Assembly (NCBI GenBank): GCA_013822725.1
Contig: PNKX01000019.1
Location: forward strand, 36,531-100,530
Direction: 5' to 3'
Length of the DNA stretch: 64,000 bases
Origin: Pirellula sp.
GTDB taxonomy: Bacteria; Planctomycetota; Planctomycetia; Pirellulales; Lacipirellulaceae
The notes beneath the pieces were generated by a model that made no database searches, was not told the origin of the DNA, and saw only the letters and a program-made list of their open reading frames with translations. Shown in pieces: positions 15,781 through 24,301 of the stretch. Position numbers and translations under genes: made by a program. Every line of letters starts with the position of its first letter. The first letter of the stretch is position 1.

Positions 15781-16326
15781 ATGAACCCACCCCGCCCGCA
15801 CGAAGCCACCGCCGACAACGACCAGGAGCCTCCTGAACGTCGGCATCGCATCTCGCTGACGAACGAAACCGACGTTCCGGTCGACGCTGAGCAGCTTGAA
15901 CTGGCGATCCGTTGGGCGTTGGCCGACTCGCCTTACGACGAGGCGACCGTCAGCATTGCCGTGGTGGATGACGAGACGATCCACGAGCTGAATCGCCAGT
16001 TCCTCGCGCACGACTATCCAACCGATGTCCTCAGCTTCACGCTGGAAGACGAGCCGCCGCGGCTCGAGGGAGAAATCGTCGTCAGCGTCGACACGGCCCG
16101 CGAAAATGCCGCTGAAGCGGGCTGGGCGGCCGACGACGAGTTGCTGCTCTACGTCATTCACGGCACGCTCCACTTGGCTGGCTATCTCGATAAGTCTCCC
16201 GAAGACTATGAGGAAATGCGCGCGGCCGAGGCGGCGGTTCTTGATCGGCTGAGCGTGAAGCGCTCGCCGACTGACGTGCGATGGACCTCGGAAGCCGCAG
16301 CGAACCCAGCCGAGGAGGAGCGCTGA
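15781..16326 (+). CDS. ybeY: rRNA maturation RNase YbeY, atypical metal site
   Basis: A 181-residue YbeY-family endoribonuclease for 16S rRNA 3'-end maturation and ribosome quality control. DVLSFTLE (about residues 82-89) and the zinc motif HGTLHLAGYLDK (about residues 127-138) are present. The usual motif is HGxLHLxGYDH; the third His is missing, and Asp or another residue may replace it. The first 30 residues (Pro/His/Glu-rich) extend beyond typical YbeY. It is 21 bp downstream of the HD gene and 1 bp upstream of the CNNM gene, so the three are co-transcribed. Confidence 0.88.
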   Translation: MNPPRPHEATADNDQEPPERRHRISLTNETDVPVDAEQLELAIRWALADSPYDEATVSIAVVDDETIHELNRQFLAHDYPTDVLSFTLEDEPPRLEGEIVVSVDTARENAAEAGWAADDELLLYVIHGTLHLAGYLDKSPEDYEEMRAAEAAVLDRLSVKRSPTDVRWTSEAAANPAEEER

Positions 16327-16327
16327 A

Positions 16328-17626
16328 GTGACTCCCGACTCGCTACTGTGGATCAGCATGGGGGCCCTGGCAGCGACGGCGATCGTCAATCTCGGCGTCC
16401 GGGCGCTGCGGGAGTTCTCGCGGCACGACTTGGCCGAGGTCTGCACTCGACGCGGCAAGCCTGATCGCTTCGGCGAGATTCTTCGCAACCACGAAGAAGT
16501 CGCCCTCGGCGTTGAAATGGTGTCGGCTTTTACCGGCGTTCTCGGCATCATCGCCGGGGCGGCGTGGTCGGCGATTCATTGGGATTACTCGCTGACCGAA
16601 TCAATCGGCAAGCTCTTGCTCACTTCGCTGCTGTTCGGTTTAGTGTTCGTCACGGTGCGAACTTGGGCGCCGTGGGCGGGAGCCAGATTGTTCGGCGAGG
16701 GTTTTCTCTACCGTACCTGGCCGATGTGGCGGGCGTTGTCAGCGTTCACGCTGCCGCTGGTGTGGGGCGCTCAGGGACTTGATGCAATCCTCCACCGCAT
16801 CGTCGGTCGCGAACCGCAAGAGGTCGACGAACAGGCGATTGAAGAAGAGATTCGCACCATTGTGAGCGAAGGTCACCGCGGCGGGCTGCTTGAGGATGAA
16901 GCTCGCGAAATGATCGAGGGGGTGATCGACCTCGGCGACGCGTACGTCTCGCAGATCATGACCCCGCGCACCGACATGCACATGGTGCAGGTCGACTTGC
17001 CGTGGGACGAATTGCTGGCGGAGGTGATTGAATCGGGCCATACGCGGATTCCCGTGTACGACAAGACTCGCGACGACATCGTTGGCCTGCTCTACAGCAA
17101 GGACCTGCTGCCGGAACTTGCCACCGGCGACGCCGAGTCGCGCACCTCGATCCGTGAACTCGTCCGCAAGCCCCTGTTCGTGCCTGAAACGAAGGCGGTG
17201 AACGACCTGTTGCAGATGTTCCAGCAGCTACGGACGCACATCGCCATCGTCCTCGACGAATACGGCGGCGTCTCGGGGCTGGTGACCATTGAAGACGTTC
17301 TCGAAGAAATCGTCGGCGAGATTGACGACGAATACGATCCCGAGTCGGTCGAGGAAATCCGCCGCATCGATCAAGACACGCTGGAGGCCCTGGGCCGCAC
17401 GCACATCGACGAGATCAACGAGGAGATGAACCTCGAACTTCCCGAAGACGGCGACTACGACACGATCGGCGGGCTCGTCTTTTCCGAAATGGGGCGAATT
17501 CCCCAGGCCGGCGAAGAGATTGTTTGGCAAGACAAGGTACGAATCGTCGTCCTGGAAGCGACGCGGCGCCGGATCGATCGCGTTCGCGTCGAGCGGCTGG
17601 CTGGCGGGCAGCGTGAGAGCGCATAG
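16328..17626 (+). CDS. CNNM / CBS-pair transporter (CorC/HlyC family)
   Basis: A 432-residue protein with an N-terminal CNNM (DUF21) membrane domain (about 1-160, four hydrophobic segments), two CBS domains (about 195-320; MTPRTDMHMVQVDLPWDELL, HTRIPVYDKTRDDIVGLLY, IVLDEYGGVSGLVTIEDVLE) and a CorC_HlyC C-terminal domain (about 330-420; DYDTIGGLVFSEMGRIP). These proteins are linked to magnesium or cobalt efflux and ion sensing; the hemolysin label is historical. The GTG start at 16328 follows the ybeY stop by one base with GAGGAG upstream, and the ybeY-corC pair is conserved across bacteria. Confidence 0.92.
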   Translation: MTPDSLLWISMGALAATAIVNLGVRALREFSRHDLAEVCTRRGKPDRFGEILRNHEEVALGVEMVSAFTGVLGIIAGAAWSAIHWDYSLTESIGKLLLTSLLFGLVFVTVRTWAPWAGARLFGEGFLYRTWPMWRALSAFTLPLVWGAQGLDAILHRIVGREPQEVDEQAIEEEIRTIVSEGHRGGLLEDEAREMIEGVIDLGDAYVSQIMTPRTDMHMVQVDLPWDELLAEVIESGHTRIPVYDKTRDDIVGLLYSKDLLPELATGDAESRTSIRELVRKPLFVPETKAVNDLLQMFQQLRTHIAIVLDEYGGVSGLVTIEDVLEEIVGEIDDEYDPESVEEIRRIDQDTLEALGRTHIDEINEEMNLELPEDGDYDTIGGLVFSEMGRIPQAGEEIVWQDKVRIVVLEATRRRIDRVRVERLAGGQRESA

Positions 17627-17793
17627 CGCTGCACTGCACGGCGGGTGTCTCGCCGATCCTTGCTAGCTGTAAGCTTTGCGGATCTCGCGAAGCCATTTCT
17701 GACCTTGACCCCCAATGCCGTGGCGCCCTACTGTTCCGCGGCCAATTTCCCGGGCGGTCGTGCGCATCGTCCGGGGCGGGTCGTACCTCGTCT

Positions 17794-19227
17794 GTGCTGA
17801 ATTTGCCCATGCCTTGCTTCAGACCGTTGCTATCGGCGTTCACAGCCGCCGCGCTGCTCACGGCTGGCGGCTGCGCCGCGCTCAAGATGCCGGCGCCGAG
17901 GCTCCCCGGGACCGGCGACCCCCAGGCGCCCGTAGGGACGACTGATTGGTGGAAAGCCAACAAGAAAAAAGCGGTTTTCGAGCCCGGCAAGGGGCACCAA
18001 GTCGCCGGGGTCGACGGCTATTTCGACGATCAGGGGCGCCCGATCAACGCCAAGGTCCAAAAGGTCGTCGCCAAAACCGATGAAGGCGCAGGCCTCCTAG
18101 GCGACACCGGACTCAAGGAACGAGTCGCCGGGCTGAAAGAACAGGTCGGCCTCGGTCCCGACCAGACGCAGGCTCAAAAGGATTTCGACGAAGCGGAAGA
18201 GTTGTTCCGTCGCGAGGAGTACTCCGACGCCGCCAAGCTCTACAAGAGTGCGTACAAAGCTTGGCCCGACTCGCAGATTGAACAAGATGCAATGTTCAAG
18301 CAGGCGGAAGCGCTCTTCTACGCCTCGAACTACTCGAAGGCCACCAACGCCTACGAGGCCCTCATTCGCAAGTATCCGAACTCGCCCCATCTCGACAAAG
18401 TGATCACGCGGCAGTTCGCGATCGCCCGCTACTGGGAGCAGTACCACAACTACAATCCCAACTGGCTGACGACGCCGAACTTCATCGACCGCACCCGGCC
18501 GCTGTTCGACACGATCGGGCGCTCGATGAAGAACTACGAGAACATTCGGCTCAACGATCCGACGGGGCCGCTCGCCGACGACGCGATCATGGCGATGGGA
18601 AATTCGTATTTCCTACGCGGCCGCTACGGCGACGCCGATATGCAGTACGAACTGCTACGCAAGGAATACCCGCGCAGCGATCACCAATACGACGCTCATA
18701 TCCTGGGTTTGCAGTGCAAACTGCGCAAATACCAAGGCCCCAGCTACGACGGCACGCCGCTCGAGGAGTCGCAGGTGCTGGTCAAGCAGCTCAAGGTGCA
18801 GTTTTCCGGGCAACTTGACGGCGAACAGCGCGAACGGCTGGCGGAAGTCGACGGCATGCTGAAGAAGGAGCTGGCCACGCGCGACTATCAGATGGCCGAG
18901 CACTTCGACGGCATCGAGGAGTATGGCTCGGCGCGGATTTACTACGCTCGCGTCATGAAAGAGTATCCTCAGACGCCTCTCGCCGAGCAATCAAAGGTCC
19001 GACTGGCCGAGATTGGCGGCGAGCCCGATCGACCGACGTCGATGATCGAGCCGGTGCTGAATCTATTGCCGGAGAATTCCGAGCGGACGAAGATGGCCAC
19101 GGTGCCGCTCATCGAGCCCAATGCCTCGCCGACCGCGCCGGTCCGGACGGAGATCATGACGGCGTCGGGACAGCAGCCGGCGGGGGGCGAAGGGGGTGGT
19201 TCGAATGACCCGACCATCCGCCGCTAG
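17794..19227 (+). CDS. TPR lipoprotein, BamD/YfiO-like
   Basis: A protein of up to 477 residues. A lipoprotein signal (hydrophobic FTAAALL, lipobox LTAGGC) puts Cys near residue 27. TPR-like helical repeats fill 120-410: FDEAEELFRREEYSDAAKLY, AEALFYASNYSKATNAYEAL, DDAIMAMGNSYFLRGRYGDA and ARIYYARVMKEYP. BamD-type lipoproteins hold such TPRs and act with BamA in outer-membrane assembly. This one is longer and has a Pro/Ser-rich tail, so the role is inferred. GTG at 17794 is listed; ATG at 17809 gives an equally good signal peptide. It overlaps the LptE-like lipoprotein gene. Confidence 0.8.
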   Translation: MLNLPMPCFRPLLSAFTAAALLTAGGCAALKMPAPRLPGTGDPQAPVGTTDWWKANKKKAVFEPGKGHQVAGVDGYFDDQGRPINAKVQKVVAKTDEGAGLLGDTGLKERVAGLKEQVGLGPDQTQAQKDFDEAEELFRREEYSDAAKLYKSAYKAWPDSQIEQDAMFKQAEALFYASNYSKATNAYEALIRKYPNSPHLDKVITRQFAIARYWEQYHNYNPNWLTTPNFIDRTRPLFDTIGRSMKNYENIRLNDPTGPLADDAIMAMGNSYFLRGRYGDADMQYELLRKEYPRSDHQYDAHILGLQCKLRKYQGPSYDGTPLEESQVLVKQLKVQFSGQLDGEQRERLAEVDGMLKKELATRDYQMAEHFDGIEEYGSARIYYARVMKEYPQTPLAEQSKVRLAEIGGEPDRPTSMIEPVLNLLPENSERTKMATVPLIEPNASPTAPVRTEIMTASGQQPAGGEGGGSNDPTIRR

Positions 19228-19741
19228 GTTACTGGCGCTACTCGCCTGCGCGGGATTGACGGCGCCTGGGTGCGCAGCCTATCGATTCGGCAACGAGACG
19301 CTGTACGCCCCCGACGTGACGACGGTCTACGTGCCGATGATCGAGTCGGACAGCTTCCGTCGCGACATGGGCGAGCGACTCACCGAAGCGGTGATCAAAG
19401 AGATCGAACTGAAAACGCCGTACAAGGTGGTCGGCACCCCCGACGCCGACAGCATTCTTTCCGCCCGCCTCATGGGGGAGCGGAAGCTGCTCGAGTTCGA
19501 GAACCAGAACGACGACCCGCGGGCGTTGAAATATGCTCTCACGGCCCAGGTGACTTGGCTGAACCGGCGTCGGCAGCCGCTGGCGCCGATGAACTCAATC
19601 CCGCTGCCGGCTGATTTCATTCCCATCACGCAGACGGCGACGATGCTGCCGGAACCGGGGCAGTCGGACGCGAGCGCTCAGCAGCAGGCCATTCAGCGGC
19701 TGGCGGAGCAGATCGTGGCGACGATGGAAGAGCCTTGGTAG
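19205..19741 (+). CDS. LptE-like outer-membrane lipoprotein
   Basis: A 178-residue lipoprotein: MTRPSAARLLALLACAGLTA, then PGC, with Cys as the acylated residue. The mature part fits the LptE/RlpB group: YRFGNETLYAPDVTTVYVPM near the start, a central IELKTPYKVV strand-helix region, and the C-terminal AIQRLAEQIVATMEEPW helix. LptE plugs the LptD barrel during lipopolysaccharide insertion. The ATG at 19205 lies inside the end of the preceding TPR lipoprotein gene with a GAAGGGGG stretch upstream, so the two are translationally coupled. Similarity is judged by eye, and a different small assembly lipoprotein is possible. Confidence 0.72.
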   Translation: MTRPSAARLLALLACAGLTAPGCAAYRFGNETLYAPDVTTVYVPMIESDSFRRDMGERLTEAVIKEIELKTPYKVVGTPDADSILSARLMGERKLLEFENQNDDPRALKYALTAQVTWLNRRRQPLAPMNSIPLPADFIPITQTATMLPEPGQSDASAQQQAIQRLAEQIVATMEEPW

Positions 19742-19845
19742 GGCTTGCCGCCTGGCAGCGGTTGCAAATGCTGGAAATGCAACCGCAAGAGCGCCAAGGG
19801 AAGACGACGACGGACGCCCCCGTGAATGGCGAGGTCGATTGTCTT

Positions 19846-20022
19846 TTGGACAGGATCACAGGATTGCGCGGATCAACAGGATGGAATTCACGCTTTACAA
19901 AATCCTGTTAATCCGCGCAATCCTGTAATCCTGTCCAATTCCCTATTCGCGCTGATTCGCGTCATTCGCGGGCATTCTGCTCTGTATTTCCTTGGCGAAC
20001 CTTGGCGTCCTTGGCGGTTCAA
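19846..20022. repeat. Composite inverted repeats: CAGGAT family plus fragments
   Basis: The arms at 19846-19882 and 19901-19938 are reverse complements over 37-38 bases with two differences, both G-U compatible; the repeated word is ACAGGATT. To the right lie single arms of two other families: ATTCGCG words (19943-19972) and CCTTGGCG words (19990-20022). The CAGGAT hairpin recurs at 60467-60591. The element fills the 360-bp gap before folP, and no gene is visible there. Confidence 0.75.
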
Positions 20023-20101
20023 TCAGAACGACTTTGCAACTCTCCTGGCTATCCCGCTGCGTTGGTGGCAAGTCGCGGCGTCGCCTGTTAGTCTCGATGG
20101 G

Positions 20102-21016
20102 ATGAGTGTTTCGCCCTTCGCCAGTTCGCTGCATGATCGCTATCCCCACCGGGCCACGGCTTGGCGGCTGCGCACGCGCACGCTTCAACTTGGTCGGCGT
20201 CCGTTGTTGATGGGGGTGGTCAACGTCACGCCCGATAGCTTCTCCGATGGCGGGCGGTTCTTCGGCGTTGATGCCGCGGTGGAGCAGGCCCTGCAACTCG
20301 TGGCCGATGGCGCCGACTTGCTCGATATCGGCGGCGAGAGCACGCGGCCCTACGCCGAGGTCGTCGACGCCGACGAGGAACGGCGCCGCGTCGTGCCGGT
20401 GATCGAGTGCTTGGTTCGGCAAACCGACGTCCCAATTTCGATCGACACCAGCAAGGCCGCCGTCGCCCGCGCGGCGATCGAGGTTGGCGCCGAACTGATC
20501 AACGACGTCACCGGGCTGGAAGGCGATCCCCAGATGATCGCCGTCGCACGCGAGACGGGCGCCGGCGTCTGTGCGATGCACATGCAGGGGACGCCGCAAA
20601 CGATGCAGGACGACCCGCGTTACGGCGACGTCGTCGCGGAGATTCTGGAGTATCTCCGGCATCGTCGCGATTTGCTCCTGCACGCCGGCATCGAGCGGGA
20701 GCGGATCTGTCTCGACCCGGGGATTGGATTCGGGAAGACGCACCAGCACAACCTGACGCTGATGGCCCATTGCGGCCGGTTCCACGAACTCGGGTGTCCC
20801 CTGCTGGTGGGGCATTCTCGTAAAGGTTTCCTAGCCAAGCTGCTGGCGGACAAGGAGGCCGATCGCGATGCGGCGACGGCGGGGTCAGCCCTGGCGCTGG
20901 CGGCTCAGGGGGTTCAGGTGATCCGGGTTCATAACGTCCGGATGGTCCGGGAGGCGCTGCTGGCATTCGAGGCCACCGGCGGCATCGATGGGCAGGAACT
21001 TGTGCTAGCGCCGTGA
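20102..21016 (+). CDS. folP: Dihydropteroate synthase
   Basis: A 304-residue folate enzyme condensing p-aminobenzoate with dihydropterin pyrophosphate. LLMGVVNVTPDSFSDGGRF (about 39-57), LLDIGGESTRPYA, ISIDTSKAAVARAAIE, DVTGLEGDP, CLDPGIGFGKT and GHSRKGF are all diagnostic. The frame extends upstream into repeat DNA with no family similarity, so ATG 20102 (MSVSPFASSLHDRYPHRATA) is taken as the start; no clear Shine-Dalgarno is seen. The 40-residue N-terminal leader before the core is somewhat longer than in enterobacteria. Followed by a perfect palindrome. Confidence 0.95.
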   Translation: MSVSPFASSLHDRYPHRATAWRLRTRTLQLGRRPLLMGVVNVTPDSFSDGGRFFGVDAAVEQALQLVADGADLLDIGGESTRPYAEVVDADEERRRVVPVIECLVRQTDVPISIDTSKAAVARAAIEVGAELINDVTGLEGDPQMIAVARETGAGVCAMHMQGTPQTMQDDPRYGDVVAEILEYLRHRRDLLLHAGIERERICLDPGIGFGKTHQHNLTLMAHCGRFHELGCPLLVGHSRKGFLAKLLADKEADRDAATAGSALALAAQGVQVIRVHNVRMVREALLAFEATGGIDGQELVLAP

Positions 21017-21029
21017 ACTGGGGTGAAAT

Positions 21030-21103
21030 TGGGTGGCACGCCCTGAAAGGGCGTGGTTGTCCCTCAATAGCTGCTACCACGCCCTTTCAGGGCGTGCCAC
21101 CCA
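21030..21103. repeat. 28-bp perfect inverted repeat with self-complementary arms
   Basis: Arms 21030-21057 and 21076-21103 are exact reverse complements around an 18-base loop. Each arm alone also forms a hairpin (CACGCCCTGAAAGGGCGTG), so the element has fourfold symmetry and could form a cruciform. It lies between folP and proA and may act as a terminator for folP, although no T run follows. Confidence 0.8.
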
Positions 21104-21209
21104 GTGCAGTGACCAACGCCAAAGCCATTATCCGCGTTGACCCAACTTCCCTATCCAACGATACTTACGGAGGAAATATCATCGCCTCCACCGACCCCGC
21201 TGCCACGCC

Positions 21210-22499
21210 ATGTCGACCGTTGCCGCCCGTCCCGCCGAACAGACTGATCTAGCTGGCTACTGCCGCGACGTGGCGCGGCGCGCCAAGGCCGCGAGCGCCG
21301 AAATGGCCACGCTCAACTCAGGCGTGAAGATCAAATGGCTCCATCGTTCGGCGGAGTTGCTGCGGCAGAACGTCAAAGCGATCGAGGAAGCGAACGCCGA
21401 GGACCTGAAGGCGGCGCCGGGCTACGGGTTGACGCCGGCGGAGATCGATCGACTGAAGCTGAACCGGGATCGCATCGAGGCAATCGCGGCGGCGCTCATC
21501 GAAGTGAGCAACATTCGCGACCCGATTGGCCGCGTCATCGATTCGACCGTGCGCCCCAACGGTTTGCGGATCGACAAGATCCGCGTGCCGCTCGGAGTCG
21601 TATTTTTCATTTACGAGTCGCGGCCCAACGTCACGGCTGATGCGGCGGCGATCTGTGCGAAAGCAGGGAACGCGGTCATCCTGCGCGGCGGCAAAGAAGC
21701 GATCCACTCAAGCCGCGCCATCGTGGAACTGCTGCAGGATGCTGCCCGCGAAACGGGCGTGCCGACGGACGCGGTGCAGCTGGTGAGCACGACCGACCGG
21801 GCCGCCGTGGGCGAGTTCCTCGGCATGCCGGAGTTCATCGACGTCGCGATTCCCCGCGGCGGCGAAGGGCTGATTCGCCGCGTCGCCGCCGAGGCGAAGA
21901 TGCCGGTGATTAAGCATTTCGACGGCAATTGTCACGTCTACGTCGACGCGGCGGCTGACTTAGAAATGGCCCGCGAAATCATCGTCAACTCGAAGTGCCA
22001 ACGGATGGGCGTCTGCAACACGGCCGAATCGCTGCTGGTGCATAGCGACGTCGCGGCGGAGTTTTTGCCGACGATCGCCGCCCACTTGGCCAAGCATTCG
22101 GTCGAGATCCGCGGCGATCAACGGGTTTGCGAATTGGTCAATGCCGCGAAGCTGGCGACCGAGGCAGATTACAAGGCGGAGTATTTGGGGCCGATCATTT
22201 CGGCCTGCGTCGTGGGTTCGCTTGATGAGGCGATCAATCACATCAACCAGTATGGTTCGCACCACACCGACGCGATCGTGACGAACGACCTGGCGGCGTC
22301 GGAGCGGTTTGCCGCGGCGGTCGACAGTGCGGCGGTGATGATCAATGCAAGCACGCGTTTTAACGACGGCGGCGAGTTCGGACTGGGCGCGGAAATCGGC
22401 ATCAGCACCGATAAGTTTCACGCCCGCGGGCCGTGCGGCGTCGATGAATTGACTAGCTATAAGTATGTGGTCCATGGATCGGGACAGGTGAGAAGTTAA
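21210..22499 (+). CDS. proA: Glutamate-5-semialdehyde dehydrogenase (gamma-glutamyl phosphate reductase)
   Basis: A 429-residue NADPH-dependent enzyme of proline synthesis. The N-terminal AAxxLA-like helix region, [47 protein letters not shown], the catalytic Cys in [16 protein letters not shown], and the ending [20 protein letters not shown] are family hallmarks. A strong GGAGGAAA lies 33 bases upstream of the ATG, too far to serve it; no start codon follows that motif at normal spacing. proB is not adjacent. Confidence 0.96.
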   Translation: MSTVAARPAEQTDLAGYCRDVARRAKAASAEMATLNSGVKIKWLHRSAELLRQNVKAIEEANAEDLKAAPGYGLTPAEIDRLKLNRDRIEAIAAALIEVSNIRDPIGRVIDSTVRPNGLRIDKIRVPLGVVFFIYESRPNVTADAAAICAKAGNAVILRGGKEAIHSSRAIVELLQDAARETGVPTDAVQLVSTTDRAAVGEFLGMPEFIDVAIPRGGEGLIRRVAAEAKMPVIKHFDGNCHVYVDAAADLEMAREIIVNSKCQRMGVCNTAESLLVHSDVAAEFLPTIAAHLAKHSVEIRGDQRVCELVNAAKLATEADYKAEYLGPIISACVVGSLDEAINHINQYGSHHTDAIVTNDLAASERFAAAVDSAAVMINASTRFNDGGEFGLGAEIGISTDKFHARGPCGVDELTSYKYVVHGSGQVRS

Positions 22500-22514
22500 C
22501 GCAGGATTTGAAGG

Positions 22515-22541
22515 GTGCCACTAGCGACACGCCAGTGGCAC
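22515..22541. repeat. Short palindrome GTGCCACT/AGTGGCAC
   Basis: Arms 22515-22522 and 22534-22541 pair perfectly over 8 bp with an 11-base loop between proA and fliM. No T run follows. It may be one more REP-like unit or an operator for fliM. Confidence 0.45.
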
Positions 22542-22565
22542 ACAATCAACGCAACGGAGTGCGTG

Positions 22566-23609
22566 ATGAGCGACGTCTTAAGCCAAGCGGAAGTCGAGAA
22601 CCTGCTGAACGCCATCGATGGCGGCGAGGACGTGCGCCCCGCCCCGGCGCCAGTGGCCGCCGCACCGCAGCGTCCCCGCGAGAAGGTGAGCGTCTACGAC
22701 TTCAAGCGTCCCGAGCGCGTCGGCAAAGAGCAGATGCGCTCGCTGCAGACGATGCACGAAGGATTTGGCAGGAACTTTGGCGCCGCCCTATCCGCCCTCT
22801 TGCGGACGATGGTCGAAGTGAAGCTCACCAGCGTCGACCAGCTGACGTTCAGCGAGTTTGTCTTCAGCCTTGAGAATCCGACCTGCTTCAATCTGATCAC
22901 TGCGTCGCCGCTCGAAGGGCAGCTGATTCTCGACATCAACCCGTCGATCTTGTTTCCGATGATCGACCGGTTGCTCGGCGGCAGCATCTCGTCCGCGCCT
23001 CCTGCACGTCGCCCGTTGACTGAGATCGAACTTCGCCTCGTCTCGCGCATCACCAATCTCTTTCTCAACGAGATGCAGAATGCGTGGGAAAACGTCCTGC
23101 CGCTGCAACTCTCCGTTGACCGGGTGGAAAGCAATCCACAGTTAGTGCAGATCATCCCCGCGAACGAAGTGATCGTGCTGGTCAGCTTCGAGCTGACGGT
23201 CGGCGAGATGCGAGGAATGATGAACCTCTGCATTCCGTTTAACTCGATCGAGCGCGTGAGCGGTAAACTCAGTTCGAACAATTGGGTTAGCTACGCCAAA
23301 AAACCGGCAAGCGCCGAGTCGATGCAGCGGATTGGGTCCCGTATTGCCGAGGCGCCGGTCGAGGTGGTGGTCGAACTCGCGTCGACGCGGATCAGCACGG
23401 CCGACATGCTTGATTTGCGCGTCGGCGACATCATCGCGAGTGAGAAGGACGTCAACGAACCGCTGCTCGTCTACGTCGAGGGAAAGCCGAAGTTTTTGGC
23501 GTCGCCCGGACAGCTTAAAGGGCGGAAGGCGATTCAGGTGAAGGGGGCGTTTCAGCCGCTCGACATCAAGGTAAACTTCCCGACGAACTCGGTGGCAAAA
23601 CCTTCTTGA
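22566..23609 (+). CDS. fliM: Flagellar motor switch protein FliM
   Basis: A 347-residue C-ring protein. The N-terminal LSQAEVENLLNAIDGG matches the CheY-P-binding segment. The middle CheC-like domain (about 45-225; YDFKRPERVGKEQMRSLQTM) and the C-terminal SpoA domain (about 250-335; LDLRVGDIIASEKDVNEPL, GRKAIQVKG) follow. The ATG at 22566 is supported by GGAG eight bases upstream and by the conserved N-terminus; the longer frame runs through a palindrome. No other flagellar gene is nearby, so this fliM is isolated from any flagellar cluster within the window. Confidence 0.95.
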   Translation: MSDVLSQAEVENLLNAIDGGEDVRPAPAPVAAAPQRPREKVSVYDFKRPERVGKEQMRSLQTMHEGFGRNFGAALSALLRTMVEVKLTSVDQLTFSEFVFSLENPTCFNLITASPLEGQLILDINPSILFPMIDRLLGGSISSAPPARRPLTEIELRLVSRITNLFLNEMQNAWENVLPLQLSVDRVESNPQLVQIIPANEVIVLVSFELTVGEMRGMMNLCIPFNSIERVSGKLSSNNWVSYAKKPASAESMQRIGSRIAEAPVEVVVELASTRISTADMLDLRVGDIIASEKDVNEPLLVYVEGKPKFLASPGQLKGRKAIQVKGAFQPLDIKVNFPTNSVAKPS

Positions 23610-23941
23610 AACAAATCGCCGCCGTGAAAATGCCCCGATCGGGGGGATTATTTGACAGCGGATGCGATCAGGTTGAGAATTGAAGAAGCGGAGCGGTCGA
23701 GGTCGTTGCGCTGCTTTTCAAACGGATCAATCCCCTCATCGACGCGACTACATCGATGGCGTAATTTCATCACTGTGTCAGTGAATTGGCCGCCGCTGGG
23801 CGCGTACCGCCGAGTCGGCGTTGGAATCGGAGCTAAGAAGAGGAGCGATTGGCGTGGCCGCCTGACGGTCGCGCTGCATGACGCCGCCCGCATTGAGGGC
23901 GTGCGGCGCTGAGGCTCCACTTCTCTTCAGGAGACGCTCCG
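23610..23941. other. Intergenic region without a convincing gene
   Basis: Both strands have open frames of about 85-90 codons here, but they mirror each other and look like nothing known. Small palindromes CCCCGATCGGGG (near 23637) and an imperfect CGCCGC/GCGGCG pair (near 23882-23910) are visible. The latter could terminate fliM or regulate the zinc-ribbon gene that starts at 23942. Confidence 0.4.
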
Positions 23942-24301
23942 ATGGGGATCCCCGTTAATTGTCCGAATGGGCATCATTTCAGCGTCAAGGATAAGTACGC
24001 TGGTAAGAAGGGGATCTGCCCCTATTGCGAAGGACAAGTCGTCGTACGCGTTCCCAATCCATTGTCGCCCGAAGTGCAGAAAGCCTACACCCAGGCATGC
24101 CGAGAGGAAAAAGGGCGCGTGCCGATGAATACAGATTCGTCTGTGTTCGACAGCATGCCCGACGAGGCGAGCCCTAGCGCTAGCGGCAGCCACTTAGGGT
24201 CGTCGGTGGTGCGGCACCACATTCGTTGTCAGTGCGGGCAATCGGTACCGATGTGGTTTGCAAAGTGCCCTAAGTGCGGGACGTTTATTGAGCACTCTTA
24301 A
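23942..24301 (+). CDS. Small double zinc-ribbon protein, unknown function
   Basis: A 119-residue protein with two putative zinc ribbons joined by a polar Ser-rich linker. The first uses CPNGHHF and CPYC (residues about 7-29), the second CQCGQ and CPKCG (about 97-114). The N-terminal layout (CPNGHHFSVKDKYAGKKGICPYC) is common in short planctomycete zinc-finger proteins. AGGAG lies nine bases before the ATG. The stop codon shares the tetranucleotide TTAA with the stop of the convergent metalloprotease gene. Possible nucleic-acid or protein binding; function unknown. Confidence 0.78.
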   Translation: MGIPVNCPNGHHFSVKDKYAGKKGICPYCEGQVVVRVPNPLSPEVQKAYTQACREEKGRVPMNTDSSVFDSMPDEASPSASGSHLGSSVVRHHIRCQCGQSVPMWFAKCPKCGTFIEHS

